DNA of 64,000 bases from positions 33,946 to 97,945 of the forward strand of contig JBKDKA010000082.1 in NCBI GenBank assembly GCA_046345315.1, written 5' to 3'. This document shows, piece by piece, positions 1 to 8,742 of this stretch; positions within the stretch are counted from its first letter, which is position 1, and every line of letters starts with the position of its first letter. Source of the stretch: F1-80-MAGs062 sp046345315 (lineage in GTDB: Bacteria > Planctomycetota > Planctomycetia > Planctomycetales > Planctomycetaceae). Both the position numbers and the translations under genes were made by a program. The notes under the pieces were generated by a model, which worked only from the letters and a program-made list of their open reading frames with translations, was not told the origin of the DNA and did not search any database.

Positions 1-102
1 GAAAATCCAGAACTCGTCCTGGATTCCGACAAGCACGGAGTCGAAGCGCTTGCGAATCAGGTCATCAGCTATCTCGAGAAGAACGGATTCCTCTCCGTCT
101 GA
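1..102 (+). CDS. cysC: Adenylylsulfate (APS) kinase, C-terminal end only (partial)
   Basis: Only the last 33 codons are in the window, in frame 1, ending at TGA 100-102. The tail reads ENPELVLDSDKHGVEALANQ and then VISYLEKNGFLSV. It matches the usual end of APS kinases or of the kinase domain of bifunctional CysNC, where a PELVLDT segment and a terminal amphipathic helix ending YLE..G close the P-loop kinase fold. The family phosphorylates adenylylsulfate to PAPS in sulfate assimilation. The catalytic part lies outside the window, so a stand-alone CysC cannot be told from a CysN-CysC fusion. A strong terminator follows 45 bases downstream. Confidence 0.6.
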   Translation, partial: ENPELVLDSDKHGVEALANQVISYLEKNGFLSV

Positions 103-146
103 TATGAAACAGCCTGATCTGAAACAGCAGAATCCATAAGCCACGA

Positions 147-176
147 AGGTCTCCACAGTTTGTGGAGACCTTTTTT
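147..176 (+). terminator. Strong rho-independent terminator
   Basis: An 11-bp perfect stem (AGGTCTCCACA / TGTGGAGACCT) with a 3-base loop runs straight into a T-tract at 171-176. It ends the APS-kinase transcript. Because it overlaps the upstream part of the open frame that continues into the VWA gene, it also argues that this gene starts at ATG 205 and not at TTG 160. Confidence 0.9.
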
Positions 177-204
177 ATGCCATGATCGGCAGTCAGATTT
201 CAGC

Positions 205-2568
205 ATGTTTCAATACTTTCTGAATCCATGGCTGCTGGCCGGACTTGCGGGCATTGCGCTTCCCGTCCTGGCTCACCTCATTCGACGACGGAATCACGAC
301 ATCGTCGAATGGGCAGCGATGCAGTTCCTCCTGCCGTCTCGAAAGACGAGACGACGCCTCCGGCTGGATGACTTTCTGCTGCTGCTCATTCGCATCGCGA
401 TGATCATCCTCCTTGCCGTTGCGGCAGCTCGCCCCTGGATCCCCGGTGGCATATTCTCCGGCTATCGGTCAGCCGGATCCCGCAGCGTCGTCATCATCGT
501 TGACGGATCCGGATCGATGTCTCGCAGTTCCGGCACGGTCACTCTGCATACGCTCGCGTGCCGCAGGGCTGAGGAGTTCATCAACAGCCTGAATCCGGGC
601 GACCGAGCTGGCCTGATTGACGCTCGCGACATCCCTGATGGAAAACTCCTGACACCGGTGCTTGACCATCAGAGAATCCGTCAACGCCTGGCAACGCTTC
701 CGGCACCGGCCGGCTCAGCGGATCTTTGTCGTGCCTGTGAGTCAGCAATCGCGGCCCTTGGACGCGTAACAAGTTCTTCGCGAGAAATCGTTGTCTTCAC
801 GGACCGACAGAGAACAGGATGGAAGCCCGATTCCGATGCTGTCTGGAACCGTCTGGACGATCAGCTCAGCTTTCCATCAGTCCGTCCTCAGATCTGGGTC
901 GTCGACGTCTCCGAGGGACTCGCCCCGGTGAGTCAGAATATTGCACTTGGTCGGATTCCGCTCAGCCGCGAATTCACCGTGCCCGGTTTTCCGATTCGCC
1001 TTCAGGTTCCCGTTCGGAATCATTCCCTCACCGAGACGGCGATTGATCTGCGTCTGAAGATCAACGGTCAGCAGTTACCGGAATACCAGCAGAGCATCAC
1101 TCTTCCCGCATCAGGACAGACTTCAGCACAATTTGAACTCACACTGAAATCGACCGGCACGCAGTTGATCAGCATTGAGAGCAGCCCGGTGTCTCCGAAT
1201 TTCGTCGATCAGATTTCAGCAGATGACACGACTCATGTGGCCCTCCATGTCGCTGACTCAATTCCGGTGCTGATGATTGAAGGAAGCCGGTCCGACGACC
1301 CGCTTGAGCAGGAGACCTGGTTTGCTTCCATGGCACTTGCTCCTCCCGATGACGCAGTCCCCGGCATTCAACTGCAGCAGGTCAGAGCCTCAGAGGTTAC
1401 ACCAGACCAAATCAGTGAGTCTGCAATGATTTTCTGCGGAGATGTCATTGAACTGCCGGCAACTGCTGCTCAGGCCCTGCATCAGCATGTTCGATCCGGC
1501 CACGGTCTTCTGATTTCGCTGAGTGATAAAACCACAGCGGAATCATTTCGTAAGGTGTTTGTCGATACCGGCATTCTTTCTCACACGACGCTGAACGGAA
1601 TTCGGGAAATGACCTCAGAGAATGCTCTGAAGGCGCAGATTGAACCCGTTGCTTCCGGAACTGCGTGGATCGACCGATTCCGAACGGATCCGGCACGAAG
1701 CTTTCTGAAGGCGACCTGGCGAAAATGGTGGCAGATCAGAGTCACCTTGCCGGAAACGATCCCCGAAACGAACTCCCCGGGCGCCGCCATTCCGATTGCA
1801 AAGCTGACCACCGGTGACCCGCTCATGCTGGAATCTCGATGCGGACGCGGTATCGTGCTGCTCTATCTTTCTTCTCTCAGTCGTCGCTGGAACGACCTGC
1901 CGAGCCATTCTGACTACGTTCCCTGGCTGCATGAAACAGTTCTGCACGCAGCGGGGTCAGACATTCGACGAAATGTGAATGCCGGTGAGCCTCTCGTGCT
2001 GTCAGTCGCACAGACTTCGGAACGACCGCTCGGGGAACAGCATTCGGGGAGCGGAAGCAAAGATCCGGGTGTGACACAGGACACTCGGGATTCGGATCGG
2101 GGTCCTGAGTGCATTTTCCGGACTCCATCCGGCAGCTTCGTTCCGGAAACGCTGGCAGCCAGGGCCGGTGATGAAGCAGTTGACGAGAGTTCTCCCGAAA
2201 AAGTGATCGAACAGAGGGTGCTCCGAGACACGATCGTCCCCGGAATCTACGAGCTGACAGCATCACCTGATCAGAACGCTCGCGTGCTCGATTCATTCGT
2301 CGTTCATTATGACCACCGAGAAAATGATCTCACGGAACTGACTGATGGCGACCGTGCCACTCTGAAAACCCACGATCGACTGCGATTCGTCAGTTCGGGG
2401 CAAGAACTGCTGCAGAGTATGTATGGAAGTGAGTCTCAAAGTGAGCTCTGGATATTCATGATGTGCCTTTTCGTTCTGCTGTTGATGCTGGAGCTGTTCA
2501 TCACTCGTCAGATTGTTCGCCGGCGATACCAGAGTTCCGGGGAGATTTTCAGCCCGGAAACTACCTGA
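205..2568 (+). CDS. BatA-type membrane protein with von Willebrand factor A domain
   Basis: 787 aa. The start was set at ATG 205 because the longer TTG start lies inside a terminator. The N-terminus (MFQYFLNPWLLAGLAGIALP) is the BatA/aerotolerance-regulator N-terminal membrane domain: a first hydrophobic helix, the RRRNHDIVEWAAMQFL signature, and a second helix at about residues 56-75. A VWA domain follows with a MIDAS motif DGSGSMS (D100-S104). The long middle part has no motif I recognise. A last transmembrane helix lies near the C-terminus (LWIFMMCLFVLLLMLELFI). Family members are usually encoded with MoxR ATPases and act at the membrane, perhaps in protein assembly or stress. No MoxR is visible here. 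It is first in a same-strand block with coiled-coil, FHA and kinase genes. The family call is firm; the role is unknown. Confidence 0.85.
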   Translation: MFQYFLNPWLLAGLAGIALPVLAHLIRRRNHDIVEWAAMQFLLPSRKTRRRLRLDDFLLLLIRIAMIILLAVAAARPWIPGGIFSGYRSAGSRSVVIIVDGSGSMSRSSGTVTLHTLACRRAEEFINSLNPGDRAGLIDARDIPDGKLLTPVLDHQRIRQRLATLPAPAGSADLCRACESAIAALGRVTSSSREIVVFTDRQRTGWKPDSDAVWNRLDDQLSFPSVRPQIWVVDVSEGLAPVSQNIALGRIPLSREFTVPGFPIRLQVPVRNHSLTETAIDLRLKINGQQLPEYQQSITLPASGQTSAQFELTLKSTGTQLISIESSPVSPNFVDQISADDTTHVALHVADSIPVLMIEGSRSDDPLEQETWFASMALAPPDDAVPGIQLQQVRASEVTPDQISESAMIFCGDVIELPATAAQALHQHVRSGHGLLISLSDKTTAESFRKVFVDTGILSHTTLNGIREMTSENALKAQIEPVASGTAWIDRFRTDPARSFLKATWRKWWQIRVTLPETIPETNSPGAAIPIAKLTTGDPLMLESRCGRGIVLLYLSSLSRRWNDLPSHSDYVPWLHETVLHAAGSDIRRNVNAGEPLVLSVAQTSERPLGEQHSGSGSKDPGVTQDTRDSDRGPECIFRTPSGSFVPETLAARAGDEAVDESSPEKVIEQRVLRDTIVPGIYELTASPDQNARVLDSFVVHYDHRENDLTELTDGDRATLKTHDRLRFVSSGQELLQSMYGSESQSELWIFMMCLFVLLLMLELFITRQIVRRRYQSSGEIFSPETT

Positions 2569-2694
2569 TTTCCGGTTCTTCAGAAAATCTTCAAAGAATC
2601 GTCCAGGATTTCTGATTCCTCAGCGAACTACTGCCCAGAGGCCGGAAACGGCATTTCTGGTTACAGAACCTGGTTTATGGTGAGGAACTCTGCA

Positions 2695-3516
2695 ATGTTC
2701 AGAAAACTGGTTGTTGGTGGTATGACGCTTGGAACGGCAGCTGGCATTCTTTTCGGTGCAGACACGTTCAGTTATCTGAAAACCTTCGGAAGCAGCGTTC
2801 GCGAAGCTGTTCGGTCAGAAATCACTCCCGAGTTTGAACTCAACCGAATTCAGGGGGAAGTCGACGGTCTGATGCCTGAAATTCAGGAGCACCTGAAAGT
2901 TGTGGCTGAACAGTCTGTCGACGCAAAGGATATGGAACGAAGCATTCAGGAAAAACAGGGACAGCTGGAGAAACAGCGACTGGCCATCATGGCGATTCGC
3001 GCCGACCTCGAATCCGGTCGGGAATCGCTGACATACCACGGCATCTCTTACACTCGCAGCGAAGTTCAGGCTGATCTCGCTCAGCGTTTTGAATCGTATC
3101 GAGTCCTGGAAACTTCACTGGAACGCGATCGGCAGATTCTGACAGCGCAGCGAACCACTCTGCGAGCAAATCAGCAGAAACTTGACGTGATGCTGACACG
3201 CAAGCAGGATCTCGCTGTGAAGGTCGCTCAGCTCGAAGCTCGCCTGAAGCAGGTTCAGGCTGCGGAAGCAGTGAGCAACGTCGAGATCGACGACACACGC
3301 CTCGCACATGTGGAAAAAATGATCCGAGAACTCGACAGAACTCTGGATGTTCGTCAGACCATGCTGGAAACTGAAGGTCACATTACCGGAGTCATTCCGG
3401 TTGATGAGCCACAGAAACCATCGGAAGACAGCGACATCCTGAGCCGAATTGACTCGCACTTCGGAACAGCTAAAGAAACGCCGGTTTCGACAGACGAGCC
3501 AAAGCCGGCAACCTGA
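2695..3516 (+). CDS. Membrane-anchored coiled-coil protein of unknown function
   Basis: 273 aa from ATG 2695. A GAGGAA ribosome-binding site lies 9 bases upstream, between this ATG and an earlier one at 2677, which favours the second. The N-terminus has one hydrophobic helix (KLVVGGMTLGTAAGILFG), then a charged region with heptad-like Leu/Ile spacing and many Glu, Gln, Lys and Arg over about residues 50-230, so long coiled coils are likely. The C-terminal 40 residues are Pro/Ser/Glu-rich. I see no catalytic motif. The overall look is like PspA-like proteins of planctomycetes, but with an added membrane anchor. Its place between the BatA-VWA and FHA/kinase genes suggests a structural or scaffold role in a membrane signalling complex; that is inference. 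Confidence 0.75.
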   Translation: MFRKLVVGGMTLGTAAGILFGADTFSYLKTFGSSVREAVRSEITPEFELNRIQGEVDGLMPEIQEHLKVVAEQSVDAKDMERSIQEKQGQLEKQRLAIMAIRADLESGRESLTYHGISYTRSEVQADLAQRFESYRVLETSLERDRQILTAQRTTLRANQQKLDVMLTRKQDLAVKVAQLEARLKQVQAAEAVSNVEIDDTRLAHVEKMIRELDRTLDVRQTMLETEGHITGVIPVDEPQKPSEDSDILSRIDSHFGTAKETPVSTDEPKPAT

Positions 3517-3614
3517 AGAATGAATCACCGAGAATGAGTGATTCACGATGGACGACGGATGATGCTGTAAGGATTCTGTGAATTCGATCGGGGCCTGTTT
3601 CTGAACATTCCATG

Positions 3615-3650
3615 ACTCCTGACTTGATGAGATTCGAGTCAGGAGTTTTC
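3615..3650 (+). terminator. Terminator-like hairpin upstream of the FHA gene
   Basis: A 9-bp stem ACTCCTGAC / GTCAGGAGT (3615-3623 and 3638-3646) with a 14-base loop is followed by TTTTCTCCTTT. A second short inverted repeat TGAATCAC / GTGATTCA lies at 3521-3545. The hairpin overlaps two possible early ATG codons (3612, 3627) of the FHA frame and supports a later start at 3666. It may attenuate read-through into the FHA-kinase genes. Confidence 0.65.
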
Positions 3651-3665
3651 TCCTTTGAGTCATCG

Positions 3666-4319
3666 ATGGCGGATCGTTACCTCCTCTGGATTGATCAGGC
3701 CGGATGCTGGCTTCTCCTCGCCGGGGAGGAGTTCAGGATTGGAAGTCCGGAGCAACAGCCTCGCGCTTCAGCACTCACGGTGAAAACAGACACGTCCCAC
3801 GGAGAAACGTATTCAGCTCAGGGACACGGTCAGGACATTGCGATTCTTGCAGACATTTCGAGGCATCATGCCACAATTCAGAAACTCGATGAACATTGGC
3901 TGATCCATCCGCACAGAAATGTCGTTGTGAACGGAAAGACATTGACGAACACAGCGACCGTTCATTCCGACGACGAGTTGTGCCTGAACGGTCGAGTCCG
4001 ACTGAAGTTTCGAATTCCGAATGCTGTCGCGGGGACCGCGCTGCTGGAATTCATGAGCGTACATCGCACACCGTGGAATGTGAATGGTATCATTCTGATG
4101 TCCGACTTCTGCCTCATCGGATCAAAAACAGATCACCACATCGTCTGCACAGAATGGTCGTCGCCGGTCATCCTGTACCGACAGAATCACGAGGTCTGCG
4201 TCCGATCTGAAATGCCGCTCGAAATTGATCATCAGAAATGCACCAATGGATCGGCAGTTTCGGGGGGACAGATTGTCAGCGGGACTGACCTGCGATTTCG
4301 ACTGGAACGTATTTCATGA
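3666..4319 (+). CDS. FHA (forkhead-associated) domain protein
   Basis: 217 aa from ATG 3666. Earlier ATGs at 3612 and 3627 sit in a hairpin. The first half carries an FHA pattern: an FRIG strand, then DIAILADISRHHATIQK, which holds the S-R-H-H phosphothreonine-binding core, then a VNG turn and a hydrophobic end strand. The second half (from about residue 130) looks like a degenerate repeat of the same fold (LIGSKTDHHIV, then TNGSAVSGG). FHA domains bind phosphothreonine peptides. The TGA overlaps the kinase ATG in ATGA, so the two genes are translationally coupled and the kinase or its substrate is the probable phospho-ligand. Confidence 0.8.
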   Translation: MADRYLLWIDQAGCWLLLAGEEFRIGSPEQQPRASALTVKTDTSHGETYSAQGHGQDIAILADISRHHATIQKLDEHWLIHPHRNVVVNGKTLTNTATVHSDDELCLNGRVRLKFRIPNAVAGTALLEFMSVHRTPWNVNGIILMSDFCLIGSKTDHHIVCTEWSSPVILYRQNHEVCVRSEMPLEIDHQKCTNGSAVSGGQIVSGTDLRFRLERIS

Positions 4320-6442
4320 AATACACATTTGCTCCTGAAACCCGCCCCCTGTCGGGTTACACGATCAAGCGAGCAATCCATCGCGGTGGCTTCGGCGAGG
4401 TTTATTACGCGCTCAGCGATGGCGGTAAGGAAGTCGCACTGAAGCTGCTCAACAATAACCTCGAAGTGGAACTTCGAGGCGTTTCGCAGTGTCTGAATCT
4501 GAAACACTCGAACCTTGTCACGATTTTTGATATCCGGCAGGACGAAGACAAAGATCACTGGATTGTGATGGAATACGTGGGTGGTCGCGGCCTCCATGAT
4601 GTTCTGCAGACAAGTCCTGATGGACTGCCCGTCAAAGAAGTTCTGTTCTGGCTGTCCGGAATTTCATCAGGGCTGGCTTTTCTGCACGACCGCGGCATTG
4701 TGCATCGTGATCTCAAGCCGGCAAACATCTTCCGCGAAGACGACTGTGTGAAGATTGGCGACGTCGGGCTTTCAAAGTTCATCTCCGAAAGCCGTCGAAG
4801 TTCACACACACAGAGCGTAGGGACAGTTTACTACATGGCTCCGGAGGTCGCTCGCGGACGCTATGGCAAAGAGGTTGACGTCTACGCGCTCGGTGTCATT
4901 CTTGTCGAGATGCTGACCGGACACGTTCCATTCGACGGAGAAACCACTGCTGAGATTCTGATGAAGCATCTCACCAGTGATCCGGACCTGACGGGAGTTC
5001 CCGAATCTCTGAAACCGGTGATCCTTCAGGCTCTGGAAAAGGATCCGGAAAAGCGGATCACCGACGTCACGGTGCTGGAACGTCTGTTCCGAGAGGCCGC
5101 GTCTGGTACTTTCTCTGCCGCATCTCAGACAACAACTGCGACACTCGAAGCAGCATCCCCGCCATCAGCACCACGTACCAATCCACCGTCTGCGTTGAAT
5201 CCATCGCTCGATCCGGCAGTCGCTGCGTCAGTGACTTCGCCAACCGGATCGAGTGCCGGCAATACGAGCACTGAATCAGACAACACAGCTTCCGACTTCA
5301 GACTCCTCTCACCGTCATCGTGGGTCACCTACTGGAATGAAAAACTTCCAGCTCCGGCTCGCTGGGCTGTCATGGGAGCAGTTCTCGTCATGGTCGTGCG
5401 ACAGAATCCTGTGCTGTTCCGGCTGATCGTTCTGGGCGCGTTTCTTGGAGTCTGCGCATGGGCCGTCCGCGGATTGTTTCTTCGGATTTTTGCCCATGGA
5501 TCGCACAGACACTCACAGCAACGTGACGTCAGATCGTCTCATCACATGAATGACCTGCCGACATCCCCGGGTGATCGCAATGGCGGAGCAGGGTACACCG
5601 GGCCACGGGAGAAAGGTCCTGTTCAAGCTGTAGTTGCGCCGGCAGTCCGAACGATGGGTTCGATCCCGCAGCAGTCGGTACCGGTTCGCGCCTACTCCCC
5701 GGCGACTCGCCGCCAGATTCCGATTTCACAGCGAATCTCGGACCTCGGATCATCGCTTACGATGGCCATGCTGGCCGTCGTCCTCGTCACCGGGGCAATC
5801 CATCTGGCGACTGAACAACTTCCCAATCGAGCTCACATCGTCTACTTCGGCACAACAACACTGATTGCATCCTGGTGTCTGATTTTACCTTCAAAGTTGT
5901 GGGAAGGACGTGTCGGAGACACAACTCTGAGACGCCTTCTTCTGGGTCTTCTGGGATTGCTGACGGGGGCGGTGTCAGATCAGCTGTACCGTTTTCTTCT
6001 GTTTTCTTCATCAGACGAATTGTTTCAGGTGGGGCAGGATGGATTTCGGGAAACCAGCTTCGTCTTTGGTCAGTTGCGAGTCGTTTCTGCCCAGGGCCAT
6101 CCGACAACAACAGGATTTCTGCTCTTCTTCGGCACCTTGTTTCTCCTGCGCCGCTGGTGGTGGCAGGTTGACAGCTTCCGGAAGTCACGCCTTCGAATTT
6201 CGTCGGCTCTCTGGACGCTGGTCATCGGAGCCTTCATTGCGGCATTGATCCCGTTTCCGGTCGCCCTGGGAACAACGTGGGCACTCGCGATCTCCGTGGT
6301 GGTACAGCTCTGTTCCGGATGGACACCACCGGAAGAACGCCGTCTGGTAGCAGCACCAAATATGACAAACGCCGGTCCCATGACCGCTGAAGTAAAACCG
6401 CCAGTTCTGGCCTCTCGAGGTCGTTACCATGTCGCACCCTGA
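4316..6442 (+). CDS. Membrane Ser/Thr protein kinase (Hanks type, PknB-like)
   Basis: 708 aa. The kinase domain spans about residues 14-265: glycine loop HRGGFGEVYY (residues 22-31), catalytic lysine in VALKLL (K43), catalytic loop HRDLKPAN (130-137), metal-binding DVG (149-151, where most kinases have DFG), and APE (175-177). The first glycine of the G-x-G loop is replaced by His22. A Pro/Ser/Thr/Ala-rich linker (about 265-335) follows. The rest has about seven hydrophobic helices (roughly 340-390 and 475-680), so the kinase is cytoplasmic with a polytopic membrane module in place of a PASTA sensor. It overlaps the FHA gene by 4 bases. Activity is probable because K, HRD and the DxG aspartate are kept; the signal sensed is unknown. 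Confidence 0.9.
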   Translation: MKYTFAPETRPLSGYTIKRAIHRGGFGEVYYALSDGGKEVALKLLNNNLEVELRGVSQCLNLKHSNLVTIFDIRQDEDKDHWIVMEYVGGRGLHDVLQTSPDGLPVKEVLFWLSGISSGLAFLHDRGIVHRDLKPANIFREDDCVKIGDVGLSKFISESRRSSHTQSVGTVYYMAPEVARGRYGKEVDVYALGVILVEMLTGHVPFDGETTAEILMKHLTSDPDLTGVPESLKPVILQALEKDPEKRITDVTVLERLFREAASGTFSAASQTTTATLEAASPPSAPRTNPPSALNPSLDPAVAASVTSPTGSSAGNTSTESDNTASDFRLLSPSSWVTYWNEKLPAPARWAVMGAVLVMVVRQNPVLFRLIVLGAFLGVCAWAVRGLFLRIFAHGSHRHSQQRDVRSSHHMNDLPTSPGDRNGGAGYTGPREKGPVQAVVAPAVRTMGSIPQQSVPVRAYSPATRRQIPISQRISDLGSSLTMAMLAVVLVTGAIHLATEQLPNRAHIVYFGTTTLIASWCLILPSKLWEGRVGDTTLRRLLLGLLGLLTGAVSDQLYRFLLFSSSDELFQVGQDGFRETSFVFGQLRVVSAQGHPTTTGFLLFFGTLFLLRRWWWQVDSFRKSRLRISSALWTLVIGAFIAALIPFPVALGTTWALAISVVVQLCSGWTPPEERRLVAAPNMTNAGPMTAEVKPPVLASRGRYHVAP

Positions 6443-7193
6443 CGCCAGAAATCATTTTCACCGAAACCGTGACCATGCACGGCAATCATGCGCAAATCGA
6501 TCTGCAGATCAGGACAACTCCGGAATGGCTCCCGCACCGAAAATCCACCATCACCGTAGTTCTGCCTCTGGTCTTCTAAGCCTCTGCACGCTTGCTGCTC
6601 AGTTGCTTTGCAGTTCAGCGGTATCAGGATCTCAGGAGACTCCTGAGAAACCTGCCGATACTGCGATGATCACGGCCGAAACCGCGACGACTACAGCAGA
6701 ACCAGATTGGGTGAAAAAGCCGGGACCGAGCGAATTCGTCGTGGAAACACCGTTTCGAACCGCATCGGAGGATCTCAAGCCACTTCTTCAGAACGCAGTA
6801 ACCGAAGCCGTCGCGAAGCACCTTTCAGGAAGTTCTGCAGTGGATCTGGCATCACTGCCGGAATGGAAAACTCTCCCGACCATTCAGCTCTCCGATGCAG
6901 AAGTGCAGACATGCGTGGTTCAGACCTTCGAACGAACTGAAACGGTCAGCACGATTGAAGGGCCAAGAACCATGGTCCGCACCACGGCTCTCATCAGCAT
7001 TCCGGAACCAATTGAAAAACAACTTCTCAATAATGCCCGCATCGTCATAGGAAGTGCACGTTCAACACAGATCGCTGTGGCTGTGAGCTGCCTCTGGGGG
7101 ATTATTGCGGTGCTCACGGTGACTTTTCGACTGCTCGTGCTCGCCGGACGTCCGTTCACGAGACACCGCGAAGGCGCGAGCGCTGCTGGCTGA
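6429..7193 (+). CDS. Small exported or membrane protein, unknown function
   Basis: 254 aa from ATG 6429, which overlaps the kinase by 14 bases and has GAGGT 9 bases upstream. ATG 6525 would leave a tidier signal peptide (SSASGLLSLCTLAAQLLCS) and is a real alternative. A low-complexity Ala/Thr/Glu linker follows, then a folded segment with no family I recognise, and a C-terminal transmembrane helix (IAVAVSCLWGIIAVLTVTF) with a short basic tail. With a cleaved or uncleaved N-terminal helix, most of the protein would lie outside the cytoplasm. Overlap with the kinase gene suggests a partner of the kinase. Confidence 0.65.
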   Translation: MSHPDARNHFHRNRDHARQSCANRSADQDNSGMAPAPKIHHHRSSASGLLSLCTLAAQLLCSSAVSGSQETPEKPADTAMITAETATTTAEPDWVKKPGPSEFVVETPFRTASEDLKPLLQNAVTEAVAKHLSGSSAVDLASLPEWKTLPTIQLSDAEVQTCVVQTFERTETVSTIEGPRTMVRTTALISIPEPIEKQLLNNARIVIGSARSTQIAVAVSCLWGIIAVLTVTFRLLVLAGRPFTRHREGASAAG

Positions 7194-7527
7194 CGCACTG
7201 TCAGAACGATCCTGTGCCGCGATCGGTTCACCTGATCGTACCCGATCATATATTCTTCGATCATGGTCTGTTTTCCACGTCGTGGCCGACAGATCGGGAG
7301 TTCACTATGAGCGCATCAGACACTCCCTGTGGATTCAAGTGTCTGCCTCAAGGATTTCCTGACACGACGATGGACGAGAAATGTTGTCAAACGGAGCAGC
7401 GACACAGGGCTGTTTTCGTTGTACGATGACACATTCGCAGAGACCGGGCATTCTGTGCTTCGTGCCACTGCGGCGCCGCCGTTGACGGCTTTTACCGTTT
7501 CTCATGTCCTCCCTGCCGGAATTGATC
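7194..7527. other. Intergenic region before the SUMF1 gene
   Basis: 334 bases. Short open frames here have no convincing start or family signature. Several GATC-rich short inverted repeats lie at 7220-7275 (CGATCGG, CTGATCG, CCGATCAT, CGATCAT), which could be a weak regulatory or terminator structure. No clear promoter could be fixed. Confidence 0.35.
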
Positions 7528-8646
7528 ATGTTCGCTCGGGCGAATTCTCTCCACTGTACCCATCCGTCTCACAGCCGTTTTCTCAAAAGCGTCTTCATTT
7601 CGGGGTACCGGATTGCCACGTTGGTGTTCTGCAGTGCTGCATTTTCCGCGGAGCCGCCAACACCGGTGGAAGTTCCCGATGCCATCGCGGCGAGTGAAAC
7701 GGAGATGAAACCGTACAGCGAACCGCTGGAACACACGGAGGTCAGCATTGAGATGATTCCCCTTCGGTCGGGAAAGTTTCTCATGGGCAGCCCTGCCGAA
7801 GAAGCCGAACGGAACGAGGATGAAGGTCCACAGCACGAAGTTCAGGTGGGGGCGTTCTGGATTGGAAAGCACGAGACCACCTGGGATCAATACGACGTCT
7901 GGTGTGAGAAGATGGACTACTATCGTCGCGCCGCATTCGGAACTCCGGCGACGCCGAGGGATCCCGTTGCAGATGCTGTGACACGCCCGACACCACCGTA
8001 CACCGATATGAGCTTCGGGATGGGCAAAGAGTCACATCCGGCAATCTGCATGACTCAACATGCGGCTCGAACCTACTGTCAGTGGCTGAGTGCCAAAACC
8101 GGGCGTTATTACCGCCTTCCGACAGAAGCGGAATGGGAATACGCCTGCCGCGCAGGCACCACAACAGCGTGGTCTTTCGGCAACGATGCCGCTCAGCTTT
8201 CCGAGCACGCTTGGTACACGGAGAACAGCGAAGGCAAAAGTCAGCCTGTCGGCCAGAAAAAGCCGAACCCATGGGGCCTGCATGACATGCATGGTAACGT
8301 GGCAGAATGGGTTCTGGACCAGTATGCGCCGGATACGTATCGAATTCGATCAGGGGGAGTGACCAGTGATCCGCTGGTGATTCCGCTCACTGAATATCCA
8401 CGCATTGTTCGAGGCGGCGGCTGGGATGATGAACCAGTGATGCTCCGAAGTGCCGTTCGAGAAGGTTCCAATCTCGACTGGAAACAACAGGACCCGCAGC
8501 TGCCTCAGAGCATCTGGTACTTCACCGATGCGCTCGGTGTCGGGTTTCGCGTCGTCAGGCCGCTGAATATCCCTGACGAAGCAGAACGTGCTGCCAAATG
8601 GGACAAATCCGAACCGATCCAAAAGGATCAGGAAGAATTCGAATAA
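7528..8646 (+). CDS. Exported SUMF1/FGE-like domain protein
   Basis: 372 aa from ATG 7528, with GGAA 9 bases upstream; ATG 7504 has no Shine-Dalgarno. The N-terminus is a long signal peptide ending AAFSA. The mature part has the sulfatase-modifying-factor pattern: IPLRSGKFLMGSPAEEAERN, then HEVQVGAFWIGKHETT, a YCQWLSAKTGRYYRLPTEAE stretch, WEYACRAG, GLHDMHGNVAEWVLDQY, and RIVRGGGWDDEPVMLRSAVR. True formylglycine-generating enzymes carry two catalytic cysteines in the RGGSFLC region. Here that place reads RGGGWDDEP, without Cys. It is therefore more likely a SUMF1-fold binding or other non-FGE protein than an active sulfatase activator. No sulfatase gene is nearby. Confidence 0.85.
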   Translation: MFARANSLHCTHPSHSRFLKSVFISGYRIATLVFCSAAFSAEPPTPVEVPDAIAASETEMKPYSEPLEHTEVSIEMIPLRSGKFLMGSPAEEAERNEDEGPQHEVQVGAFWIGKHETTWDQYDVWCEKMDYYRRAAFGTPATPRDPVADAVTRPTPPYTDMSFGMGKESHPAICMTQHAARTYCQWLSAKTGRYYRLPTEAEWEYACRAGTTTAWSFGNDAAQLSEHAWYTENSEGKSQPVGQKKPNPWGLHDMHGNVAEWVLDQYAPDTYRIRSGGVTSDPLVIPLTEYPRIVRGGGWDDEPVMLRSAVREGSNLDWKQQDPQLPQSIWYFTDALGVGFRVVRPLNIPDEAERAAKWDKSEPIQKDQEEFE

Positions 8647-8651
8647 TTTTC

Positions 8652-8674
8652 CGCCTGAGATCGGCGATCAGGCG
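8652..8674 (+). terminator. Hairpin after the SUMF1 gene (weak terminator)
   Basis: Perfect 7-bp stem CGCCTGA / TCAGGCG with a 9-base loop, just after the stop codon. There is no T-run, so termination would be weak or rho-dependent. Confidence 0.4.
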
Positions 8675-8742
8675 TAAGTCTGGTCGAATCTCAGAGTTCT
8701 CTGTGCTGGTGAGTACTTTTTTCATACCGGGAGCATCTTTTC

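Noticed and set aside
160..204. Longer 5' end of the BatA/VWA gene from TTG 160
   Set aside because: It overlaps a strong rho-independent terminator (147-176); ATG 205 starts exactly at the BatA membrane domain.
3612..3665. Longer 5' end of the FHA gene
   Set aside because: The extra codons lie in a terminator-like hairpin (3615-3646) and add no conserved residues.
7214..7429. Small plus-strand frame of 71 codons before the SUMF1 gene
   Set aside because: No RBS, composition unlike a protein, and overlap with another similar frame of equal quality.
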